Assembly (NCBI RefSeq): GCF_000427095.1
Contig: NC_021487.1
Coordinates: forward strand, 865,719-929,718
DNA from: Chthonomonas calidirosea T49
GTDB taxonomy: Bacteria; Armatimonadota; Chthonomonadetes; Chthonomonadales; Chthonomonadaceae
Reading direction: 5' to 3'
Length of the DNA stretch: 64,000 nucleotides
The notes beneath the pieces are model-generated. The model was not told where the DNA came from and made no database searches. It was given only the letters and a program-made list of their open reading frames with translations. The translations under genes and the position numbers were made by a program. Of the stretch, positions 16,653 to 24,823 are shown piece by piece (positions within the stretch are counted from its first letter, which is position 1; every line of letters begins with the position of its first letter).

Positions 16653-19148
16653 TCAGGGGTGGGGGAAAAGGATAAAGATGTCTCCATCGGCAAGGCCCCA
16701 GTCGTTACCGAAATAGCCGGCGGCCAGCACACCCCTCAACCCCTCCGTAAGCATTTGCGCACTCAGCACGGTAGCATCCGGCCAAGCAACCCCAGAAAGA
16801 AAAACAGGCAGCCTCTGCAAAAGCCGCAAGCCAACAGAGCCCGTGGCAGCAAAAACGGCTACCGAGGCCACCGCACTGCCAGGACGCGGCCTCACAAACA
16901 GGCAAGCCAGATCATCGCCTTTCCAAACGTGCTCTCCCATGCGTACCTCACCCTCCGTTACTTGAAGAGGGCTATCCCCTAACAGCGCTTGCCAAGCGCG
17001 ATTGGTCTGCGCGTTCCCATAGAGAATCACGCTGCGGTTGGGCTCGGCAGAGGTTTGAAACTCCGTGTCCGGCACCACATCCACCGAGCCGTTTCCTCGG
17101 TACCAAAACGTTTCCGCATCAAATCGCGCCTTGGCATAAAGCAAGGCGTTCTCCTCCGGCGTTCCGTGCGTTCCATAGACGAAAACCATGTTGTGAGAGA
17201 AGGCCTCCTTAAAAGGCCCGTAGCGCAGAGGGTTTTTGTCGGTAAGTGCCGGCGCCTTTCCAACATACCACCGGGTTGTAGAACGATAGAGGAAAAGCTT
17301 GCCCCCTAAAGGCCACGGAATCGATTCCAGCTTCTGATCGTCCAACTCCACCGTCACCGCTTTGCTAGGAGGCAAAACCTTATCAAGTGCTAAACAGAGG
17401 CAGGCCACGTTGTCGGTCGTACCTACAAACTGCCGCAGACCAGGGTTTACCTGCATCTGCACCGATGAAGGCTCTAAGGCGTGCTGCTGTTGCTCAATCG
17501 CTAGCCATTCATCCCAAGACGAAATACCCGGATTGAGGGTGGTAAACGAAATACGCCGAACCCCATCTACCGGCGGCAACGCATGATGGGCAAAAAAGTC
17601 GAACAGCGGAGCCCAATCCTCGCAGTCAGCCCCCGGCTCTGGTGAAATATCCCACCAATGTCCGACCCCAGGTTGCTCGTGATAGCGGTAGTCTTTATGA
17701 AATGTAGAGAGATACTTTGCCATATTCCGAGCTTCGGTTACCGGCACCGTCGTATCATCTGCGCCATGCAGAATATAGACGCCCTCCTGAGCGTAATTAT
17801 GACCTAGTAACAGCGTGTCGCTCACGTTGTTGGCCCGGTTCAACATAGTACCGATGCGGGGATCGTCTGGATAACGTGGTAAATGGACATAGCTAAAAAA
17901 GCTGCACCACCCCGAGCAAGGCCCTATGGCGGCAAACTTGTCTGGGAACCAGGCACCGATCTGCCATGTGCCGTGCCCGCCCATAGAGTGTCCGGTTAAA
18001 TAGACACGCTCCGGATCGTACGGTAGCGTTCGCTCCGCATGAGCCAACACCTCTAGCGCATCCATGCGCCCCCAATCTTCCCAGTCAAAGCCAAACGGGC
18101 GACGGTTCGTAGGTGCTACCAACGTCGCCCAGGACTTTGACTCGTAGGCATCCGCCTGACCGATCGCCTCCACACCAGCCCCATGCAAAGTCAACACCAA
18201 CGCCGGCAAAGCTTTCTGCCCCGGAAGAGGGTTTGCAGGGTTCACGGCATAGTACTGCACACTGCCATCAATGCCGCTGCGAAAGGTAACTTTATAGGTT
18301 TGATAGGGCTGACGTATCCTTAGAGAAAGTGATGTTTTATCCAGCACCGTCCGGCCATCCTTTGCCAGCAATGTCACGCTTAATGGTACTTTCCCATCCT
18401 GTGCGAACGCCGATGCCACTATTCGAAACCCCACCTTGCGGACGCTCAGCGGCGATAGCGTTGGTACCATCGTTTCAACGACCTTTCCGTGCCCAACCGA
18501 AACGGCTAACCAAAGGCCCTTTTGCTCTCGCTCGGTTGCATTTAGTAACACCAAAGCGCCCCATATCGTGGCTTTGCGCCCAACGATGAGATCGGGCAAG
18601 GTGGTATCGGAGGGGTCGAGCATCACCGGCGAACGAGGTGACGTGAGCTGAACCTTCAGCGTGTCGCTCGTGCAAAGGAAAAGCAGGTCGTTCCGTCCAG
18701 GCTGCAGCTCAATCGGCAGGTGCACGATTCCGATCTCGTAAGGATCACCAGGGAAAGGAATGCCGTTCACATAGACCATAGCGTCTCCCATTGCTGAGAG
18801 GATGGCGATCTGATGTTTTTGACACTCTACCACGAGGTCGGCATAGCCACCTCGAAGCTCTTTTTGGGACAAAATACCCTTCTTGTCTACAGAGGCCTGC
18901 TGCCAAACCTTTACCGAGCCATCTGGTAAAGTGACAGCTTCTCCTACTGTCGGCTTTATAGGCTTACCTGCTACAATCTCCGCTTCGAGCGCATCGGTAT
19001 GCACAATCGAGCGCCCATAATGGCCAACAGCGCTTAGTGTAAATGCCTGAGTGATCGCCAGGCCTTCTGCTTTAGCCACAAGTGGGCAGCCAAGCATAGG
19101 AAGCAACCAAAGAAAATAGAGCGATTTCGAGGAAAATGCTTTGTGCAT
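16653..19148 (-). CDS. Secreted alpha/beta-hydrolase (esterase/prolyl-oligopeptidase-like)
   Basis: 831 aa with a signal peptide (hydrophobic core about 8-25, A-K-A-E cleavage region). Residues about 40-290 look like beta-sandwich accessory domains; the hydrolase core holds the nucleophile elbow GHSMGG (Ser near 388), an acid in GADDTTVP (about 463) and a His in GVGHWWD (about 497). A further 300-residue C-terminal region is not recognised. The core resembles feruloyl/acetyl esterases and PHB-depolymerase-like enzymes, and with the divergent GH3 gene points to plant-polysaccharide de-esterification; the substrate is inference. I chose ATG 19148, with AAGGA 9 nt upstream and the signal peptide right after it, over ATG 19184, which has no ribosome site. 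Confidence 0.75.
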   Translation of the reverse strand: MHKAFSSKSLYFLWLLPMLGCPLVAKAEGLAITQAFTLSAVGHYGRSIVHTDALEAEIVAGKPIKPTVGEAVTLPDGSVKVWQQASVDKKGILSQKELRGGYADLVVECQKHQIAILSAMGDAMVYVNGIPFPGDPYEIGIVHLPIELQPGRNDLLFLCTSDTLKVQLTSPRSPVMLDPSDTTLPDLIVGRKATIWGALVLLNATEREQKGLWLAVSVGHGKVVETMVPTLSPLSVRKVGFRIVASAFAQDGKVPLSVTLLAKDGRTVLDKTSLSLRIRQPYQTYKVTFRSGIDGSVQYYAVNPANPLPGQKALPALVLTLHGAGVEAIGQADAYESKSWATLVAPTNRRPFGFDWEDWGRMDALEVLAHAERTLPYDPERVYLTGHSMGGHGTWQIGAWFPDKFAAIGPCSGWCSFFSYVHLPRYPDDPRIGTMLNRANNVSDTLLLGHNYAQEGVYILHGADDTTVPVTEARNMAKYLSTFHKDYRYHEQPGVGHWWDISPEPGADCEDWAPLFDFFAHHALPPVDGVRRISFTTLNPGISSWDEWLAIEQQQHALEPSSVQMQVNPGLRQFVGTTDNVACLCLALDKVLPPSKAVTVELDDQKLESIPWPLGGKLFLYRSTTRWYVGKAPALTDKNPLRYGPFKEAFSHNMVFVYGTHGTPEENALLYAKARFDAETFWYRGNGSVDVVPDTEFQTSAEPNRSVILYGNAQTNRAWQALLGDSPLQVTEGEVRMGEHVWKGDDLACLFVRPRPGSAVASVAVFAATGSVGLRLLQRLPVFLSGVAWPDATVLSAQMLTEGLRGVLAAGYFGNDWGLADGDIFILFPHP

Positions 19149-19201
19149 CCACCAAATTCCTTTCCAGCGCACAGGCGCACGCATGCATTCAGGATGTCCA
19201 T

Positions 19202-19232
19202 TTTATCCTACCCCACACGTGATATTTGTCAA
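19202..19232 (-). promoter_or_regulatory. Candidate promoter for the secreted hydrolase gene
   Basis: Perfect TTGACA (19232-19227) with GATAAA (19207-19202) at 19 bp or GGATAA at 18 bp. The predicted transcript would begin near 19195, which also favours start codon 19148 over 19184. Confidence 0.45.
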
Positions 19233-19428
19233 TACTACATCCAAATAAAACGGTTTTAGCATTGTTTAGGATTACTAATATCTTTTCCATCTCCAAATTG
19301 CTTAACCTCACCAAACATTTGTTCAATCGCGCGGTATACCCATGAGCAGGAATCGAACGCTCAAACAGCGAATTTTCGAGCATATAAACGAACTTTCTAT
19401 TACTTCCAACAGTTTCAAGGAGAAAATC

Positions 19429-22041
19429 ATGGGCAAAACAAAGCGTTCCCTGAAGGTGAACCGACGCGATTTCTTCACTCTTGGAGCCGCAACCCTCCTC
19501 GCAGCTATCAGTCTGCCAGATGGTGATCTGCTAGCCTTCGCGCAGAAAGAGAGGGAAAAAGACCTGGTTTACGGCATACGCCGAGAGCGATTCGAATGGG
19601 CGCAAAAAAAGGCCGCTGCCTTGGTAGCACAGATGACGCGAGAGGAGAAGATCAGCCAGGTGGGCAACAATGTGCCGGCTATCCCTCGTTTAGGTCTGCC
19701 GGCCTATAACTACTACTCCGGCGAAGCTCTCCACGGCCTCGTGCGAGGAGGCCCAGTAACCTCTTTTCCCCTCCCGCTTGCCCTCGCAAACACCTGGAAT
19801 CCCGAATTGCAGTACCAAGTCTACACGGCCGTCTCCGATGAAGCGCGCGCCTACCACAATCGCGACGGCGTTGGCCTTGCCTACTATTCTCCGCAAACCA
19901 TCAACACAGCAAAAGACCCTCGCTGGGGGCGCATTGAGGAGACTTTAGGAGAAGACCCCCATCTCATGAGCCTCATGGCGGTACAGGCGGTTCGTGGTAT
20001 GCAGGGCGATGACCCCAACTATCTCAAGACTGTGGCATGCGCCAAACACTATATTGCCAATGAAACCGACAACGACCGCACCGCTGTCTCAGAAACGGTA
20101 GATCCCCGCAGTTTCTGGGAGTACTATGTACGCCCCTTCTATGCCTGTGTGGTAGATGGGAAGGTTTTCTCCGTGATGGGCGCTTACAACGCGGTCAACG
20201 GCATTCCCTGCTGTGCCGACAAGAACCTTCTCACCGGAATTCTGCGCGAGCGATGGGGTTTTCAAGGCTATGTCACTTCCGACTGCGACGCCATCTACAA
20301 TATCTACGACCCTCATCACTACGCCACATCGCTGGCTGAAGCCTGTGCCATGGGCATTAAAGCCGGCTGCGATCTCGATTGTGGAGACACCTATCCACGC
20401 CACCTCGGGGAAGCATTCGAACAGCACCTGCTCGAGGAGGCCGACCTCGACAAAGCCGTTACGCGTCTCCTTACCGCACGCTTTCTTTTCGGCGACCTCG
20501 ACCCCGAACCGAGATGCCCTTACAACAAAATTCCTTTCAGTGTGGTGGACTCGCCCAAACATCGCGCCCTTGCCCTCGAAGCTGCGCGTCAATCCATTGT
20601 GCTTCTCAAAAACGACGGCATTCTCCCGTTAGACAAAACCGCTCTAAAATCGGTGGCGGTTATCGGGCCTACGGCAGCCATCGCGCACTTGGGCGGCTAC
20701 AGCGGGGCGCCCTTCCTCCGAGTCTCTCCTCTTAGCGGCATCGCCCAAGCCCTCGGCATCGGCATCCATTTCGATGAGGTTTATGCCTATCAAGCGGTTC
20801 GGCTTGAAGGAGGACCGCAGCTCGAATCCTCTGTGGAGCAGGGCGGTACCGACATCGGCTTCATTAAAAACGGCTCTTGGGTGGAGTTTCCCGCTACTGA
20901 CTTCGCCGGTAAAAACGAGATCGAGGTTCGAGTTGCCAGCGATACCCAGGGCGGTACCATCGAGATTCACCTCGATCGTCTTAACGGGCCACTCCTTTGT
21001 ACCCTACAGGTTCCACACACTGGCGGCTGGCAAAACTGGATCAGTCTTAAAGCACCTATCAATGGGGTGATAGGCAAGCATAAGCTCTTCTTCCTCTTCA
21101 AAGGTGGCGATGGCTACTTGCTGAATGTGGCCTGGTATCGACTTAATCCGCCTTCTCCTCCGGAAACCCACAATCCAAACGGTATCGCCTTAACCTATCA
21201 GCAAGGCTGCACCATTACCGGTGCCCGTAACGACACCATGTTCCAGAAAGCTGTCGAAGCCGCACGCCAGGCCGATGTGGCTATCGTTGTGGCCGGTGTG
21301 AATCAAGAGGTAGATGCAGAGGGGCATGATCGTGACGACATTCGGCTTACCGGTGCACAGCATGAGCTCATTCAGGCCGTCTATCAGGCCAATCCAAAAA
21401 CGATTCTTGTTCTTTCTACTAACGCCCCTGTGGCGGTTACCTGGGAACAAGAAAACCTTCCGGCCATCGTGGCCGCCATTTTCGCCGGTCAGGCCCAAGG
21501 AACGGCCATTGCCGACGTGCTCTTCGGTAACTACAACCCCAGCGGTAAGCTCGCTACCACCTGGTACAAAAGCGTCGAAGACCTGCCAGACTTCCACGAC
21601 TTCGATATCACTAAGCGTACCTACATGTACTTTGAGGGCGAGCCGCTCTACCCCTTTGGCTATGGCCTTAGCTATACCACCTTCCAGATTGGAAATATCC
21701 AAGTATCTCATCCGCGTCTCACGTCAGGCGGCTCTATCACCGTATCGGTGGACGTCACCAATATAGGAAAGCGAGCAGGCACCGAGGTGGTTCAGCTCTA
21801 TGTTCGACCGCCTAAATCGCCTGTCAAGCGACCCAACAAGCAGCTCGTGGACTTTAAGCGAGTGGAGCTCCGTCCTGGTGAGACCAAACGCGTGGAGCTG
21901 AGCCTTCCCTACGAATCTCCTGCACTCTGGTATTGGGATGTCGCTCAGTCCAAATTCGTCCTCCAACCTGGCACCGTCACGCTCATGGTCGGTAACTCCT
22001 CCGCCCACATCGCCCATACAACGACCATCGAACTGGTCTGA
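19429..22041 (+). CDS. Tat-exported GH3 glycosidase with inserted CBM6-like domain (beta-xylosidase/beta-glucosidase type)
   Basis: 870 aa. The Tat signal has RRDFF followed by a hydrophobic stretch and an A-F-A cleavage region. The GH3 N-terminal barrel has K-H-Y-I-A-N-E and the nucleophile Asp in VTSDCDAI (about D285). The C-terminal alpha/beta sandwich is split by an insert at about 449-574 with CBM6 features (R-L-E-G-G start, a G-S-W-V-E-F strand, G-G-W-Q-N-W and Y-L-L-N-V-A-W ending). A fibronectin-III-like domain ends the protein. The family removes xylose, glucose or arabinose from oligosaccharide ends; xylosidase is most likely by layout, not proven. ATG 19429 has AAGGAG 6 nt upstream; the frame is open 29 codons further back without a ribosome site. 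It is divergent from the secreted hydrolase. Confidence 0.9.
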   Translation: MGKTKRSLKVNRRDFFTLGAATLLAAISLPDGDLLAFAQKEREKDLVYGIRRERFEWAQKKAAALVAQMTREEKISQVGNNVPAIPRLGLPAYNYYSGEALHGLVRGGPVTSFPLPLALANTWNPELQYQVYTAVSDEARAYHNRDGVGLAYYSPQTINTAKDPRWGRIEETLGEDPHLMSLMAVQAVRGMQGDDPNYLKTVACAKHYIANETDNDRTAVSETVDPRSFWEYYVRPFYACVVDGKVFSVMGAYNAVNGIPCCADKNLLTGILRERWGFQGYVTSDCDAIYNIYDPHHYATSLAEACAMGIKAGCDLDCGDTYPRHLGEAFEQHLLEEADLDKAVTRLLTARFLFGDLDPEPRCPYNKIPFSVVDSPKHRALALEAARQSIVLLKNDGILPLDKTALKSVAVIGPTAAIAHLGGYSGAPFLRVSPLSGIAQALGIGIHFDEVYAYQAVRLEGGPQLESSVEQGGTDIGFIKNGSWVEFPATDFAGKNEIEVRVASDTQGGTIEIHLDRLNGPLLCTLQVPHTGGWQNWISLKAPINGVIGKHKLFFLFKGGDGYLLNVAWYRLNPPSPPETHNPNGIALTYQQGCTITGARNDTMFQKAVEAARQADVAIVVAGVNQEVDAEGHDRDDIRLTGAQHELIQAVYQANPKTILVLSTNAPVAVTWEQENLPAIVAAIFAGQAQGTAIADVLFGNYNPSGKLATTWYKSVEDLPDFHDFDITKRTYMYFEGEPLYPFGYGLSYTTFQIGNIQVSHPRLTSGGSITVSVDVTNIGKRAGTEVVQLYVRPPKSPVKRPNKQLVDFKRVELRPGETKRVELSLPYESPALWYWDVAQSKFVLQPGTVTLMVGNSSAHIAHTTTIELV

Positions 22042-22049
22042 AAACGATT

Positions 22050-22085
22050 CCCCGCTCATCACGACAAGATGAGCGGGGTTCTCCC
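22050..22085 (+). terminator. Terminator after the GH3 gene
   Basis: A perfect 11-bp GC-rich stem (22050-22060 with 22068-22078, 7-nt loop) starts 9 bp past the stop. The following TTCTCCCT is a weak U-tract. Confidence 0.7.
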
Positions 22086-22144
22086 TCAGATGTAGATGCT
22101 TTGCGTTTCTCTTTTACACAGTGCCCGCACGCCGGATAGAGGCG

Positions 22145-22234
22145 AATGTAGGGGCGACGCAGGCGTCGTACCCTGCCATCTCCGCGTGCAAATGTAGGGC
22201 CCCAAATGTAGGGGTGCCGGGCCTGCGCCCCTAC
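22145..22234. repeat. REP-like palindromic repeat cluster
   Basis: The word AATGTAGGG occurs three times (from about 22145, 22191 and 22205). GTAGGGG (22208-22214) pairs with CCCCTAC (22228-22234), and CGACGC (22155-22160) with GCGTCG (22163-22168). The pattern matches dispersed REP-type palindromes seen in many bacterial genomes. Confidence 0.55.
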
Positions 22235-22294
22235 TAAACAACGATGGAGGGTGCGCCTCCTCCACACGCACACCTTATAAGATCGCCGAGAAGT

Positions 22295-24520
22295 CTACAT
22301 CTTTACTTGAATTACACGCCCCTCGGCGGCGTTTTGGAAGCGAAGGCGAAGCAGATGAAATGCTGGCTCCCAGTCCCAATCGCTTGTAGGAACCACCTGT
22401 GCATCTACCAATATCTGCTTAGGGCGGTGTGGGAAGCGTACACAGACAACCGCTGTAGTGCCCTCCGGTCCCTCAGCATGAAAATGGAACCACCCTCCAG
22501 CCTCACCGGCGCCTAATATCTTGCTGGCCCCAGCAAGCACTTTCGGCGTGCTCCCCGGCTCTACGCGCCCTATATCCATTAGCAAATGCCGACTGCCCGG
22601 CGTCAACACCACCTTGTTCGTCAACGCCAGATGGGGGTCAAAGAGATCCAGGAAATGCCCATCCAGCACGTGAGGTGGCTCAGGCAGCGACTCGTCGAGC
22701 CCTGCGGCCACCACATAAGGCCCTCGACGCAACACTACATAGTTTGTCACATGATAGGCAAGATGGGCAGCCTTACAGGCACGTTCTAGCACTATCTGGA
22801 AGCGTGCACTGCCGTCCGACGAATGGGTAAGCGCCGCAGGGCTTTGGTACCACCAGATTAACGCTCCCTTCCCTACCCGATGAATAGGTGTGAGCTGAGG
22901 GCTTGCGAGCACCGAATCGGATGTTCCTTTATACGAGACCCCAAGTCGATCGAAAAGTGCCTCTCGCGGTGTCGTATAGTGTAGTCCTCCCTCATTCCAC
23001 CAAAAGTGAATGGCATTGTAAGGGTCGTCATCGTTGTCCACAAATACCAGTACTCCGCCCGATTGAACCCATTTAGCCAGCGCTGTATGCACATCTGGCG
23101 AGAGAGGCTTCATGCCCTCATAGGTCATAAACAACACACGATAGGGACTGAGCGCTCCTTTGCGGCCACAGGTCTCCAACTGCACTGGAGCTGCCGGAAT
23201 GCCCCGCTTTAACAACGGCAGAGCTAAACCAAAGAAAGACCCTAGATGGTCATCGGAAGAGACCGGTTCGCCGCGCTCAAACATCATGCTATCCGATACC
23301 ATCACCCCAATTCCTTGCGTGCCACAATCCCAATGCACATCGGTCTGTTTCATATCGTTCATCGCATTGATCACCGTGAGCAGCTCGGTGGCATAGGACG
23401 GCGGAATCGGCACGCGCTCCTCCGGTTGCCCCGCCGACCGCTGCTGGGCCGAAAGCAGAGGATATTTGCCATGCCAAACACGCTCGGGCCAAGGCATCAC
23501 CTCATAGCGCCAAACCTGCGGCCACATCAGTGAGGCCGTTACCGTAGCCTCCCAGTTCTTCTGGTAGTCATCCCAAGAATGGTTTGGGTCGTCCTCCACT
23601 GGGTCGTTCAGAAACCAAACGCGCCCCCCACCAGCCCGCACCACGTTCATCATCGCACCATACTCAAAAAACGCTGTCTCAAAAGTTCTCTCGCGGAGCA
23701 CTCCATCGTAATTATTGGGTGTGCGCGCCGTGCCCGTCCATACCTGAGCAATGTAACCGTCCGCTCCTACCAAACGCAGACTAGATTCTGGGCTTACGAT
23801 ACGCCAGTGCGCGTAGTTGATGAGACTGTGTGTGGGCACATAGCATCGAACCTGCTTGCCTGTTCGCCTATTGTAGGCATGGACGTAGTCGAATATCTGT
23901 TTCAAAGCACGACGGTAAAGATAGTATTTTAACAAGGACGCTCGAAACTGAGCGTCTGGACTGCTATGGGGTGGTACCCAAGGGGTCTTATAGTAGTCTT
24001 GCCACTCCCTCTTAAACCCTGCACTATAGCCGGCACGAACCCAAAACTCTGGCTCCTCCAAAAAGATCGACTCGGCGCCAGCATCTAAAGCGCGTTGCAC
24101 CCCCAAACAAAGAAACTTACCGTAGTTTTTGCCGGGGCACATATAGTACACATCGCCCCCATGAGAAATCACGTTCCCATAGCGATCGGTCTGCGCCTCA
24201 TCTACATGGTTGATCCCATCAAAGCGCCCGTAGAGGTAGTCTTGGTAGTTTCCCCACGACACTCCCGTCATAACCCCTACGCGATAGCCCTGTGCTTTCC
24301 ACTCGGCAATGCGGGCACCGATATCAGGACCTACCCCGTAACAGAGGGCTAAGTCGGAATCCAACTGAAGCCCGGGGTCCCAGTGCGCTCCCGTCTGGAA
24401 ACAGGTGCGCTCCTCTTTCTGCAAAGGGTCTACAGGACGTGCTGCAGAACCCGTCGGCATCTGCGCCATAAGCAAAACGATTCCACCCACCAGAAAACCT
24501 ATTGGAAAACCAGAGACCAT
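22295..24520 (-). CDS. Large secreted protein of unknown family, TIM-barrel/GATase-like layout
   Basis: 741 aa with a signal peptide (hydrophobic about 4-22). Residues about 60-340 read like a glycoside-hydrolase TIM barrel, with acidic motifs such as F-L-E-E-P-E-F-W and repeated aromatic-rich strands; residues about 400-560 resemble the Rossmann/GATase-like middle domain of GH42-type enzymes (V-L-F-M-T-Y-E-G followed by W-V-Q-S-G-G-V-L-V-F-V-D). The C-terminus is a beta-rich domain. I do not recognise the family, and enzymatic function is inference from layout and from the GH3 neighbour. ATG 24520 is chosen: AAGGAG lies 11 nt upstream, and the signal peptide starts there; the longer TTG frame has no ribosome site. 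Confidence 0.65.
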   Translation of the reverse strand: MVSGFPIGFLVGGIVLLMAQMPTGSAARPVDPLQKEERTCFQTGAHWDPGLQLDSDLALCYGVGPDIGARIAEWKAQGYRVGVMTGVSWGNYQDYLYGRFDGINHVDEAQTDRYGNVISHGGDVYYMCPGKNYGKFLCLGVQRALDAGAESIFLEEPEFWVRAGYSAGFKREWQDYYKTPWVPPHSSPDAQFRASLLKYYLYRRALKQIFDYVHAYNRRTGKQVRCYVPTHSLINYAHWRIVSPESSLRLVGADGYIAQVWTGTARTPNNYDGVLRERTFETAFFEYGAMMNVVRAGGGRVWFLNDPVEDDPNHSWDDYQKNWEATVTASLMWPQVWRYEVMPWPERVWHGKYPLLSAQQRSAGQPEERVPIPPSYATELLTVINAMNDMKQTDVHWDCGTQGIGVMVSDSMMFERGEPVSSDDHLGSFFGLALPLLKRGIPAAPVQLETCGRKGALSPYRVLFMTYEGMKPLSPDVHTALAKWVQSGGVLVFVDNDDDPYNAIHFWWNEGGLHYTTPREALFDRLGVSYKGTSDSVLASPQLTPIHRVGKGALIWWYQSPAALTHSSDGSARFQIVLERACKAAHLAYHVTNYVVLRRGPYVVAAGLDESLPEPPHVLDGHFLDLFDPHLALTNKVVLTPGSRHLLMDIGRVEPGSTPKVLAGASKILGAGEAGGWFHFHAEGPEGTTAVVCVRFPHRPKQILVDAQVVPTSDWDWEPAFHLLRLRFQNAAEGRVIQVKM

Positions 24521-24823
24521 CGGCAGGAAAACTCCTTGAAAGTTTGTTGAAAGGTTCTTTTGCTGAAGCAAGCACAGGTGCTCTCTAGTTTACCCATAAA
24601 GTGTCCAAACTCCTCTCCCCACTTCGACAAAGAGGGAATAGAGAGAAAGGACAAGATAGGGGCAAACGCGACAAGCTTCTTTGCTACCCCTCATCCCCAA
24701 TCCTAGGAGCGGGAAGACCGACGCTAAGTTTCTCTAAAGGAGCCCCACTCGTCTTCATCTTTTGAAGGCCACGGAAAAGGTAAAATCTTGTGCAAGCGTA
24801 ACACCACCTCGTTAGGAAGATAG
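24521..24823. other. Divergent gap before smc
   Basis: 303 bp. No gene, convincing promoter or repeat seen beyond the AGGAAG ribosome site of smc. Confidence 0.4.

Noticed and set aside
19342..19428. Longer N-terminus for the GH3 protein
   Set aside because: The extra 29 residues precede a clear ribosome site and Tat signal that begin at 19429.
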